Source: a virus. From it: a DNA stretch of 52,860 nucleotides. Where the stretch lies: the IMG/VR virus record IMGVR_UViG_3300044984_001420, positions 1 through 52,860 of that record. The stretch is one strand, 5' to 3'. Made by a program: the position numbers and the translations under genes. Positions 46,136-52,860 of the stretch are shown in pieces. Within the stretch, counting starts at the first letter, position 1; every line of letters starts with the position of its first letter. The notes under the pieces are model-generated. The model was not told the DNA's origin. It saw only the letters and a list, made by a program, of their open reading frames with translations, and searched no databases.

Positions 46136-46893
46136 GCGTGAGAGTGATGTCTCAAGTCTGGGATATCGATTTGCCTACGAGCGAGAAAATGGTTCTTCTC
46201 GTCATTGCTGATCACGCTGATGATGAGGGCACAAATTCGTGGCCGAGCATGGCAACCATCGCTCGTAAGGCAAGTATCTCTTCGCGTCAGGCTCAACGAT
46301 TGATTAAGTCGCTGTCTGATGCCGGTCTGTTATCTGTCGAGGATCAGGCGGGAGGTCATCGTGAAATGCGTGATGATCGTCGTCCCAATCGTTACACAGT
46401 CACTTTGAGCGGGGCGACACGGACGACATCCCGTAAGGTAGAACGGGGTGACAAGGAACCCGCACGGGGTGTCACCCATGACGTCGACGGGGTGTCACCC
46501 ATGTCACCCAAACCATCCTTAGAACCATCCTTAATAGAACCACCCATTAATATTGATCATCGGCGGGCTCTCGGTGCCTATTTTGAAATCTTCTGGCAGA
46601 CCTACCCGCGCAAGGTTGGGAAGGCTGCAGCCGAGAAGGCATTCAAAAAGATTATTCAAACCGTGGACCCGTCTGTCATTCTTGATGGCGCTTTGCGTTA
46701 TGCGATGGATCCAAATCGAGATGACGAATTCACGGCTCATCCGACAACTTGGTTGAACGCTGGCCGCTGGGAAGATGAACCAATGCCAATGCGGGGGCGT
46801 CAATCGGGCACTAGAGCCTATTTGGAGGCTTCTAAGGCTCTTTCATCACCGTTCGGGTATCTGGAACTGGAGTCACCCAATGAACCCTTCTGA
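46132..46893 (+). CDS. Replication initiator-like protein (winged helix)
   Basis: 253 aa. Residues 1-85 form a HTH_36 winged helix (KMVLLVIADHADDEGTNSWP, TIARKASISSRQAQRLIKSL), then a hydrophilic linker, and a C-terminal module (about 150-235) AYFEIFWQTYPRKVGKAAAE, LDGALRYAMDPNRDDEF, HPTTWLNAGRWEDEP known from phage replication proteins. Likely binds the origin and recruits host helicase together with the next gene. The linker region (about 46,440-46,510) contains a direct repetition of GGGGTGTCACCCATG-like sequence. Confidence 0.75.
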   Translation: MSVRVMSQVWDIDLPTSEKMVLLVIADHADDEGTNSWPSMATIARKASISSRQAQRLIKSLSDAGLLSVEDQAGGHREMRDDRRPNRYTVTLSGATRTTSRKVERGDKEPARGVTHDVDGVSPMSPKPSLEPSLIEPPINIDHRRALGAYFEIFWQTYPRKVGKAAAEKAFKKIIQTVDPSVILDGALRYAMDPNRDDEFTAHPTTWLNAGRWEDEPMPMRGRQSGTRAYLEASKALSSPFGYLELESPNEPF

Positions 46894-47242
46894 GGCCGCT
46901 GAATTGCTCGCTGTTGCTTCTGCGTTAGATCCACGACTACGACCCCCATCGGTGGAAGATGCACGCGCCCGGGCCACGTTGTGGTCACAAACGCTCGACA
47001 CGGACATGCCAGTGTCAGTAGCCGGAAAACTGGTCACTTGGCACTACAAGGAATCTACTGATGGGGTGATGCCTGCTCACATCAATAGACTCTGGAGGCA
47101 ACACAGACGAAATGAGTCTGAGGCAAACAGGGCAGCCATCGAACAAAAACAGGCCAGTGACGTTGCGGCCCTGAGCGTGCCGATGCCTCCCGAAGTGAAA
47201 GAGAAACTAATGAAGACACTTAAAACGACCAGAACACCATGA
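46880..47242 (+). CDS. Replisome accessory / helicase-loader-like protein, unknown
   Basis: 120 aa from ATG 46880, overlapping the initiator gene. ASALDPRLRPPSVEDARARA, TLWSQTLDTDMPVSVAGKLV and PAHINRLWRQHRRNESEANR are typical of an actinophage protein always next to the replication initiator; helical with a basic tail. Helicase loading is likely by context only. Confidence 0.6.
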   Translation: MNPSEAAELLAVASALDPRLRPPSVEDARARATLWSQTLDTDMPVSVAGKLVTWHYKESTDGVMPAHINRLWRQHRRNESEANRAAIEQKQASDVAALSVPMPPEVKEKLMKTLKTTRTP

Positions 47243-47667
47243 GCACAGCAGCGCGAGAACGGATCATCGAAAGAGCAAACGGTGCCTGCGAACTGTGCTA
47301 CGGACCGCTAACAATCATGAGTTTGCATCACAGGCGACCACGAGGAATGGGAGGAACAAAATCACCGTGGATCCATGACCCCGAAAATCTGTTGGCCTTG
47401 TGCGGAACAGGGACCAGTGGCTGTCACGGGAAAGTAGAATCATTCCGGGACATGGCTTACCGTTACGGCTGGCTTGTACGTTACGGAACTATCCCTCACG
47501 GCATCATTTTTGCGGATCTTCACGGAAAATGGTGGCTGCTGCATGAAGAACAAAAAATGGAAGTAATTTTACCGTTCGAATATCTTAACCCAAGTTCAAT
47601 CAATCCACACCCGAGTGTAGGATTAACTACCACCCCACGAGAGGAAAACAATGAGCACGCCTACTGA
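47239..47667 (+). CDS. HNH endonuclease
   Basis: 142 aa. C17-x2-C20, then SLHHRRPRGMGG (H30, H31), DPENLLALC (N50) and C55...C62-H63: the zinc-stabilised HNH (His-Asn-His) fold. The C-terminal half after about 75 is an extra domain (RYGWLVRYGTIPHGIIFADL). Phage HNH enzymes next to terminase genes assist packaging, but here the terminase is 2.6 kb away, so homing or recombination functions are also possible. Confidence 0.88.
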   Translation: MSTAARERIIERANGACELCYGPLTIMSLHHRRPRGMGGTKSPWIHDPENLLALCGTGTSGCHGKVESFRDMAYRYGWLVRYGTIPHGIIFADLHGKWWLLHEEQKMEVILPFEYLNPSSINPHPSVGLTTTPREENNEHAY

Positions 47668-47899
47668 AATGTTGAAAGCCCCTGAATATCCTGAACTGGT
47701 CGACATTAAAACGTTAACAGACATGATCAGGAATCATCAACGAGCCATCGAAGAAATATCACAGACACGAAAAGTAAACATCTTGTCGCTGCGGCGCAAA
47801 AGAATTACTTACAGGGAAATCGCTGCAGCAATGGGAGTGACCGAACAATCCGTGTACAAGATTCTTCGCGACACAATCAAGGCACAAAAATCGTTGTGA
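47651..47899 (+). CDS. Helix-turn-helix protein
   Basis: 82 aa, start inside the 3' end of the HNH gene. Residues about 48-78 (SLRRKRITYREIAAAMGVTE then QSVYKILRDTIK) are a HTH like that of sigma region 4 or small phage regulators; N-terminal helix MIRNHQRAIEEISQTR could dimerise. Probably a DNA-binding regulator of the arm. Confidence 0.7.
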   Translation: MSTPTEMLKAPEYPELVDIKTLTDMIRNHQRAIEEISQTRKVNILSLRRKRITYREIAAAMGVTEQSVYKILRDTIKAQKSL

Positions 47900-48303
47900 A
47901 ACTTGAACTGACGGTGATGGGCGACCCAAAACCACAAGGATCTAAAAGAGGTTTCGTCACAAAAACGGGGAAAGTTGCTTTAGTTGAAATGGCAGGCAAT
48001 CCCCTGAAATTGTGGCGTGAATCGATAGCATTGATAGCACAAGCCGAAGCGAAGAAACAAAACTGGGAAGTGACAGATCAACCTGTTTCGATGGAAATAA
48101 TCTTTTACATGAAGAAACCACAAAAACCTAAATTTTCGCTCCCGGCGGTACGCCCCGACATAGACAAACTGTTACGGGCACTACTCGACGGACTAACGCA
48201 AGCCAAAACCGTGTATTTGGATGACTCACAAGTATGTATCTTGCAGGCCAGCAAAATGTATGGCGAGCCCCGCGTGGAGATAAAACTATGGACGACCCTT
48301 TAA
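47896..48303 (+). CDS. RusA-like Holliday junction resolvase
   Basis: 135 aa, GTG overlapping the previous stop. LELTVMGDPKPQGSKRGFVT, and RPDIDKLLRALLDGLTQAKT with D88, D90 and D98, then VYLDDSQV (D109/D110): the RusA dimeric resolvase signature. It resolves junctions before packaging. Confidence 0.92.
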   Translation: MKLELTVMGDPKPQGSKRGFVTKTGKVALVEMAGNPLKLWRESIALIAQAEAKKQNWEVTDQPVSMEIIFYMKKPQKPKFSLPAVRPDIDKLLRALLDGLTQAKTVYLDDSQVCILQASKMYGEPRVEIKLWTTL

Positions 48304-48422
48304 TACCCTGCCAACGATGTGGACTAGATGGGGGGAAAGCATTCAACGGTTGGGCTTTAATTTGCCAACCCTGCCAAGACAAAGACCTCAATGAACTATT
48401 TGATGACAGGGGGGAATCGTGA
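48288..48422 (+). CDS. Zinc-ribbon microprotein
   Basis: 44 aa, ATG inside the end of the RusA gene. CQRCGLDGGKAF and CQPCQDKDL: CxxC-x17-CxxC ribbon with an acidic end. Overlaps the next gene (GTGA). Confidence 0.65.
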   Translation: MDDPLIPCQRCGLDGGKAFNGWALICQPCQDKDLNELFDDRGES

Positions 48423-48868
48423 ACGCAATATTGGAAACAGCCCTAGACAGGGACAGGGAAGAACTCACCATCATGCGGATCACACACAGGACAGGGTCAC
48501 AAGCCCACAGGCTCCCATCGTTTAGTGTCGCTGACTACATGATCACAGGTGAAAACACAGTCAAATCTTTCGTGGAACTCAAAATCAGGAAAGAAACAGA
48601 AGAACAAGTGCGCTCCTACGGTGGCATCATGTTCAAACACAAAAAACTCCAAGCACTCCAACAACTCAGCGCACTCACAAACACACCCGTCATCATCGTG
48701 TTTGCTTTCGAAAACGGAACAGGAACTATTCGAGGTGCAGCCGCGTCTAAGATCCCGAACTACACACCCGAAACACCACCACGTCGACGCAACTATCGTG
48801 GACTCCCAACAGATGAAGAGCCAGTAATTTACCTTGACTGGGAAAAAGATTTGCCTTACAGATGGTAG
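48419..48868 (+). CDS. PD-(D/E)XK nuclease-like protein
   Basis: 149 aa, GTG start. SFSVADYMITGENTVKSFVE then LKIRKE gives D39 and E53-x-K55, the D...ExK catalytic arrangement, followed by a helix with QL.AL and TPVIIVFAFENG, as in resolvase-like nucleases. The C-terminus ends YLDWEKDLPYRW. Replication/recombination role likely. Sense strand very rich in A and C. Confidence 0.65.
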   Translation: MNAILETALDRDREELTIMRITHRTGSQAHRLPSFSVADYMITGENTVKSFVELKIRKETEEQVRSYGGIMFKHKKLQALQQLSALTNTPVIIVFAFENGTGTIRGAAASKIPNYTPETPPRRRNYRGLPTDEEPVIYLDWEKDLPYRW

Positions 48869-48877
48869 AATAAACCG
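48866..48877 (+). promoter_or_regulatory. Leaderless-type promoter of the 48878 gene
   Basis: TGG TAGAAT (extended -10, TAGAAT 48866-48871), 6 nt, ATG 48878. It overlaps the last codons of the nuclease gene; no Shine-Dalgarno is present. Confidence 0.6.
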
Positions 48878-49423
48878 ATGTCAAATTATTGGACCAAACG
48901 ATCTTTTGCGGAACTTTCAACCGAACCGATAGATCTTTCAAGGCGCGGCTTGGTTTATCAAGCATCGGTGGACAGGACTCTTGGGAACGGGGCTAGTGCT
49001 TCCGCTCAAATGCAGACGGGTTCAGTAAGTACAGTTGTATATCTTCGTGAGGGAACGGCAACACTTGATTCTATCGCGTTTAAGTTATTTGAGGTTTCTG
49101 CAACGAGTGGCGTTTCAGGTTCAGCGCATGGTCAAAACTTGAATCGTCTGGTAACGAATAGTGCTTCAATTAGTCAGGCAGTTTTTTCGGCTTCTGTGAC
49201 TGGAGCAAGTGTTACTAATTTATTGGCTTATGACATTATTCCCGGCGGGAACAAATCTGGTGGGACTTCTATTTGTAATAAAGTTCGGACGTTACAACCG
49301 GATACTAAATATCTTTTTGAGTTTAAGAATCTGGGGAACGCAACTACTTTGGTTCACGCGACCCTAATCTTCTCTGAAGGAGAACCAGACACTTACAACA
49401 TCATCACGCAAGTGGAAAACTAG
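48878..49423 (+). CDS. Beta-rich, virion-type protein in the replication arm
   Basis: 181 aa. Strand-rich and Ser/Thr/Gly-rich: SVSTVVYLREGTATLDSIAF, GQNLNRLVTNSASISQAVFS, LLAYDIIPGGNKSGGTSICN, DTKYLFEFKNLGNATTLVHA. Such all-beta sequences in phages are mostly decoration, neck or tail proteins. Its G/T-rich sense strand matches the structural genes and not its A/C-rich neighbours, suggesting that it belongs to a late or transplanted module. Own leaderless promoter. Confidence 0.6.
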   Translation: MSNYWTKRSFAELSTEPIDLSRRGLVYQASVDRTLGNGASASAQMQTGSVSTVVYLREGTATLDSIAFKLFEVSATSGVSGSAHGQNLNRLVTNSASISQAVFSASVTGASVTNLLAYDIIPGGNKSGGTSICNKVRTLQPDTKYLFEFKNLGNATTLVHATLIFSEGEPDTYNIITQVEN

Positions 49424-49435
49424 ACCCCCGTAAGG

Positions 49436-49447
49436 TAAACTAATCGC
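49436..49447 (+). promoter_or_regulatory. Leaderless-type promoter of the 49448 gene
   Basis: ACCCCCGTAAGG then TAAACT (49436-49441), 6 nt, ATG 49448. The C-run and TAAACT are as in promoter P1. Confidence 0.6.
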
Positions 49448-49801
49448 ATGATCCCAAACCATGCACAAGCACTAGAACGCCTAGCCGAACTCTCACGAAT
49501 GCTCGACAAAGCAACAGAAGAAGTCGCCTTCATTGACGAGCAAGCCGTACACGCTAAACAATCCTACGAAGTTGCCTACGCCAGAGCCTTCCTCGACTCC
49601 ATCGGAAGCATGGACCTACGCAAACAAATAGCCATATACGAAACACAAACCGAAAACCTCACAGCAGAACTCGCTGCAGCACAACTCAGGGCCATCAAAG
49701 AAAGAATCCGCACACTAGGCACACAAATCGAGGTAGGCAGATCACTCGCCTCAGCACACAAAAACCAGTACCTAGCCGAAACAGCCGGACAATACACTTA
49801 A
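49448..49801 (+). CDS. Coiled-coil protein before the terminase
   Basis: 117 aa, almost entirely helical: LAELSRMLDKATEEVAFIDE, AYARAFLDSIGSMDLRKQIA, AAQLRAIKERIRTLGTQIEV. The VGRSLASAHKNQY end is typical of small proteins directly upstream of actinophage terminases. May be a packaging or ssDNA accessory factor; unknown. Confidence 0.65.
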   Translation: MIPNHAQALERLAELSRMLDKATEEVAFIDEQAVHAKQSYEVAYARAFLDSIGSMDLRKQIAIYETQTENLTAELAAAQLRAIKERIRTLGTQIEVGRSLASAHKNQYLAETAGQYT

Positions 49802-49810
49802 GATAACCCC
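49799..49810 (+). promoter_or_regulatory. Leaderless-type promoter of the terminase operon
   Basis: TAAGAT (49799-49804), 6 nt (AACCCC), ATG 49811. The box includes the stop codon of the upstream gene; no RBS. Confidence 0.55.
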
Positions 49811-50296
49811 ATGACGACTAAACCCCCCGCTCGTAAACAAGGACGCAACACGCTCCTCACAGACCTACGAAAAGAAACCATTTGCACCATGCTCCAAGCC
49901 GGATCCTACGTCGACGACGCCTGCAGGGCAGTAGGAATACACAGATCCACTTTCTACAACTGGATGCAAAGAGGAAACATTCAAAGGGAACGCCAAGGCG
50001 CAGGTCTGCCAGTAGAAGAGAACGAAGCCCAATATCTCGACTTTCTCGACACAATAGAAGTTGCTGACGCTGAAGGAATCATCAGTCACCTCATGAATAT
50101 TGATAATGCTGCCAAGAATGGTGCATGGCAAGCGTCAGCATGGATCCTCGAAAGGAAACAACCTAAAAAGTGGGGACGCTACGACAGAACCGAGATCAGT
50201 GGACCTGACGGTGGAGCCATCCAAATCAATGTGACCACGGAAGAACTGGAACGCAAAATCAGTCACATCCTGAAGACCCGTGAAATCGAAGCATGA
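49811..50296 (+). CDS. Terminase small subunit
   Basis: 161 aa. N-terminal HTH (AGSYVDDACRAVGIHRSTFY, NWMQRG), DTIEVADAEGIISHLMNIDN oligomerisation helices, then AAWILERKQP-like ASAWILERKQPKKWGRYDR and a C-terminal ISGPDGGAIQINVTTEELER: the standard order of phage small terminases. It recognises the packaging site and stimulates TerL. Overlaps the large subunit by ATGA. Confidence 0.9.
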   Translation: MTTKPPARKQGRNTLLTDLRKETICTMLQAGSYVDDACRAVGIHRSTFYNWMQRGNIQRERQGAGLPVEENEAQYLDFLDTIEVADAEGIISHLMNIDNAAKNGAWQASAWILERKQPKKWGRYDRTEISGPDGGAIQINVTTEELERKISHILKTREIEA

Positions 50297-51918
50297 GACT
50301 CGTAGACCAAATACTTGAAGCGTCAAGGGAAGAACGCTACAACATTTACTCGAAACTCAACCCTGACGAAAAAGCATCCCTCAACATGCTTTTGGAGGCG
50401 GAACAAAATAATCCGTGGGCACGCTACGAAACCGATCCTGTCGGATTTATTAACGACGGGTTAGGGGAGACTCTTTGGTCGAAGCAAATCGAGATTGCTC
50501 ACTCGGTGGTCAACAATCAGCGTACCGCTGTAGCAGCGTGCCACGCACCCGGAAAGTCTCACCTGTCAGCCCGTATCGTTTCATGGTGGATCGCCTCCCA
50601 CGCCCCGGGTACAGCCCTAGCAATCACCATCGCCCCGACACACAGGCAGGTCCGCAACATTATTTGGCCCCACATCCGCAGATGCCATTTCATGGCTAGG
50701 TTGCCCGGGGAAGTCCTCACACAAACATGGAAGATCGGCGGGGACGTTGTCGCCTACGGTTTCAGCCCGTCACCTTACGATGAAGCGGCCACACAGGGCA
50801 TCCACGCACCAAACCTGTTGATCGTGGTGGATGAGGCCGGTGGTATCGGTGAAGTGGTAGGTCAAGCCCTAGAAGCCCTCATGACGGGTGGCAACACCCG
50901 GTTGTTACTGCTCGGTAACCCACCGACAGATCACGAGGATTCATGGTTTGAAAGATGCTACGAGTCACCGTTGTACAACACGATCACCATCGGGGCTTAT
51001 GACACACCAAACTTCACAGGTGAAACAGTCGGTATCTGCAAAACGTGTCCACCACAAGTGGGTCAACACTTGATCACAAAGCACCTTGTTGACGATAGGT
51101 GGGTCCAAGACGTCATCACCGAGTTTGGTGCAGATTCACCTTTCGTCGAGGCCCGGGTGTACGCACGATTTCCACGCTCAACAGCCAACAAAGTCATCCC
51201 GTTCAGTTGGTGCGAGAAAGCATCAAACAACGAGGAACCAATCATGGGCAACCATATTCGCCTCGGAATCGATATCGCTGCAGATGGCGGCGACGAATTC
51301 GTGATAGCAAAAGCCGACGGATACAAAGTAAACATCGTTCACCGCTCCAGTGGTAAAGCCAACGAGAATGCTGTCGATGTCGCTAACGTGTGTTTGCATC
51401 ACATCAGGGAGGCTGAGGAAACTCACATGGCCCGCGAGTTGACGGAACCTCCACGCATCAAAATCGACACAATTGGTGTCGGTTGGGGTGTCGTGTCGAT
51501 TCTACAAAAATGGGGTCAGGAAGGAAAACACAGATCCCAAATCGTTCCCGTCAATGTGGCCGAGCGTGCAAAAGATCCCGAGAAGTTCCGCAACATTAGA
51601 TCCGAATTGTGGTGGAACGGCAGAGGACTTTTGCAGCCCGATCAAGATGGACGCCAAAATCTTGCTCTGGACACTGAACGCAAAGTCATGTCGCAGTTAG
51701 CCGGACCAACTTTCAAAGCAGATTCTGCCGGACGCATCCAAATCGAAACCAAAGTCGAAATGAAACGCAGGGGAGTGTCCAGCCCGGATCAGGCTGAAGC
51801 CGTACTTCTAGCAATTTATGAGCCACCGGGCAAAAACATTCCCAACGTGTCACCGATTGGATTCAGTCAATCAAACGAATTTAGTAGCATCAATTTCGGT
51901 AATAGCCTCGTTTTTTAG
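50293..51918 (+). CDS. Terminase large subunit
   Basis: 541 aa. ATPase: ACHAPGKSH (Walker A, K88), LLIVVDEAGG (Walker B, D180/E181), LLLLGNPPTD coupling motif. Nuclease: LGIDIAADGGDEF (first Asp near 326), IKIDTIGVGWGV, and SSPDQAEAVLLA. The ATPase pumps DNA into the head; the RNase H-like domain cuts concatemers. The region HITIGAYDTPNFTGE-like (NTITIGAYDTPNFTGETVGI) is conserved in this TerL group. Packaging mode (cos or pac) cannot be told. Confidence 0.95.
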   Translation: MRLVDQILEASREERYNIYSKLNPDEKASLNMLLEAEQNNPWARYETDPVGFINDGLGETLWSKQIEIAHSVVNNQRTAVAACHAPGKSHLSARIVSWWIASHAPGTALAITIAPTHRQVRNIIWPHIRRCHFMARLPGEVLTQTWKIGGDVVAYGFSPSPYDEAATQGIHAPNLLIVVDEAGGIGEVVGQALEALMTGGNTRLLLLGNPPTDHEDSWFERCYESPLYNTITIGAYDTPNFTGETVGICKTCPPQVGQHLITKHLVDDRWVQDVITEFGADSPFVEARVYARFPRSTANKVIPFSWCEKASNNEEPIMGNHIRLGIDIAADGGDEFVIAKADGYKVNIVHRSSGKANENAVDVANVCLHHIREAEETHMARELTEPPRIKIDTIGVGWGVVSILQKWGQEGKHRSQIVPVNVAERAKDPEKFRNIRSELWWNGRGLLQPDQDGRQNLALDTERKVMSQLAGPTFKADSAGRIQIETKVEMKRRGVSSPDQAEAVLLAIYEPPGKNIPNVSPIGFSQSNEFSSINFGNSLVF

Positions 51919-51919
51919 G

Positions 51920-51931
51920 TAGGATCATTTC
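51920..51931 (+). promoter_or_regulatory. Leaderless-type promoter of the 51932 gene
   Basis: TAGGAT (51920-51925), 6 nt, ATG 51932, directly after the terminase stop. TTTTTTAGG upstream; no RBS at a usable distance. Confidence 0.5.
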
Positions 51932-52705
51932 ATGCTACTTACACAAAACAGGGAGATGCGAGCCGATGGGGTATGGAACTTCACACTTCCTGCGTGGGTA
52001 GTCGAATTGCCGGATGGCTCACACATGAACGTATGCCCTAATGCTGGGGCTTGCGCTAAATTCTGTTACGCACGAAACGGCACATATTTGTTTCCAAAAG
52101 TAAAAGGGAAACACCTCAACAATTTGCTTCTCGTGCGAGATGACCCTGACTGGACAAAAGTCATGGCAACGGAATTGATGCTAAAAAAGTTGCAACCAAA
52201 AAATCTTTCTCGCATCATCCCCGGCCTAAATTCTGTTGATCATTTGAATTCTTGGATCCAGCAATGGATCACCTATGGGGGGCAAGCCGTCAGGATCCAC
52301 GACTCAGGTGACTTTTTCAACCGCGACTATCTGTACGGTTGGATTCGTTTAGCGTTCAAATTCCAAGACATTTTGTTTTACGCTTACACAAAAGAAGTCA
52401 AAATGTTGGAGGAAGTGAAACCTGATCTTCCCCCAAATTTTCAAATCGTTTATTCGATGGGTGGAAAGCAAGACATCCTTGTGAACAAAGAAACGATGCG
52501 TCACGCCGACGTATTCCCGGACCTTGAATCAATCGAGGCAGCCGGATACATGAGTCAACACGAATCAGACCTGTTAAGCGTCTTACTTCCCACAACACGA
52601 GTAGGGATCCCACAAAACAATATTCCGCATTTCAAGAAACGCTTAGATGGGCGAACATTTTCACAGGCACAGAAGGACCGTAAAAAGTCGACGTCATCGC
52701 CCTAA
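51932..52705 (+). CDS. GP88-family protein
   Basis: 257 aa. CPNAGACAKFCYARNGTYLF (C35, C41, C45), VRIHDSGDFFNRDYLYGWIR and LFYAYTKEVKML are the hallmarks of the GP88 (mycobacteriophage gene product 88) family. The three-Cys CYA segment resembles the cluster motif of phage radical-SAM-like proteins, so an Fe-S cluster is plausible, but the activity is unknown. C-terminus basic (KKRLDGRTFSQAQKDRKKS). Its end overlaps a convergent gene by 12 nt. Confidence 0.82.
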   Translation: MLLTQNREMRADGVWNFTLPAWVVELPDGSHMNVCPNAGACAKFCYARNGTYLFPKVKGKHLNNLLLVRDDPDWTKVMATELMLKKLQPKNLSRIIPGLNSVDHLNSWIQQWITYGGQAVRIHDSGDFFNRDYLYGWIRLAFKFQDILFYAYTKEVKMLEEVKPDLPPNFQIVYSMGGKQDILVNKETMRHADVFPDLESIEAAGYMSQHESDLLSVLLPTTRVGIPQNNIPHFKKRLDGRTFSQAQKDRKKSTSSP

Positions 52706-52860
52706 GGCGACAGCCATCCTTGACCAAGCCAATGGTGTAGCCCCATCAGGTTGATAGCCTCCCGCACCACCAAACAAAATCGGTGTCGTGGGGAACTTGT
52801 CACGAACAGCCTCCATAGCGGACTCCATGCCATCGACCGTGTAATTGATGCTGGACAGTG
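52694..52860 (-). CDS. C-terminal part of a convergent gene, truncated by the window edge
   Basis: Open on the - strand from the right edge to a TGA at 52694-52696: 54 residues, including NYTVDGMESAMEAVRDKFPT, TPILFGGAGGYQPDGATPLA and WSRMAVALGR. The good composition, GG-rich turn and Trp suggest a real protein; PILFGGAGG recalls Rossmann-like or B12-binding domains, but this is too little to name it. Confidence 0.6.
   Translation of the reverse strand, partial: LSSINYTVDGMESAMEAVRDKFPTTPILFGGAGGYQPDGATPLAWSRMAVALGR

Noticed and set aside
47239-47667. HNH gene as a homing endonuclease in an intron
   Set aside because: It stands as a normal gene with 4-nt overlap upstream and 17-nt overlap downstream; no interrupted neighbour was found.
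1-52860. Prophage or temperate lifestyle
   Set aside because: No integrase, excisionase, partition or repressor gene recognised; the HTH and WhiB proteins are not enough. The missing flank outside the window could still hold one.

Overview
The window is most of the genome of a tailed dsDNA phage (siphovirus type) of an actinobacterium. The actinobacterial host is inferred from two WhiB-family genes, actinophage-style small conserved genes (terminase, tail assembly chaperone, holin), actinobacterial-looking extended -10 promoters and a set of probable leaderless start sites. Base composition looks moderate rather than GC-rich (not computed), which would fit a low-GC freshwater-type actinobacterium better than a mycobacterium or streptomycete; this is inference. 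No integrase, excisionase, immunity repressor or tRNA gene was seen, so nothing here shows lysogeny.

Layout. 1-7.2 kb: accessory/early genes on the + strand (lysozyme-like protein, two WhiB proteins, SSB, Cas4/RecB-like nuclease, HD alarmone-hydrolase-like protein, many CxxC microproteins), punctuated by near-identical promoters at about 2.08, 4.12 and 6.04 kb. 7.2-21.1 kb: head genes (portal, MuF-type head protein, three very large modular proteins joined by a recurring KH..HDQ..H linker, XkdF-type protease, scaffold, decoration protein, major capsid protein, strong terminator). 21.1-32.7 kb: connector, tail terminator, a small moron cassette with a metallophosphoesterase, two tandem tail-tube paralogues, frameshifted tail assembly chaperone, tape measure, tail tip. 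32.7-38.5 kb: fibre region with four glycine-rich domains. 38.5-43.1 kb: glycan cassette (four glycosyltransferase-like genes, an SDR epimerase and a methyltransferase), three of them on the - strand. 43.2-44.8 kb: lysis genes (coiled-coil membrane protein, separate peptidoglycan-binding protein, holin, amidase) and a terminator. 44.9-52.7 kb: replication/recombination arm (Gam-like, Rad52-like, replication initiator, HNH, RusA, nuclease), terminase small and large subunits, a GP88-family protein, and a truncated convergent gene at the right edge.

How it fits together. The phage encodes no polymerase; it appears to bring its own initiator, SSB, annealing protein, exonuclease and resolvase and to use host replication. 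The most unusual part is 9.8-17.0 kb: between the MuF-type gene and the prohead protease lie three polyproteins whose enzymatic-looking modules (two GNAT-like, a DNA-glycosylase-like domain, a RelA/SpoT-like synthetase domain) are separated by the repeated linker, one module being bracketed by a perfect 15-bp DNA repeat. They look like swappable, virion-carried effectors. The same phage carries a small HD alarmone hydrolase at 5.5 kb that could counteract the RelA/SpoT-like module.
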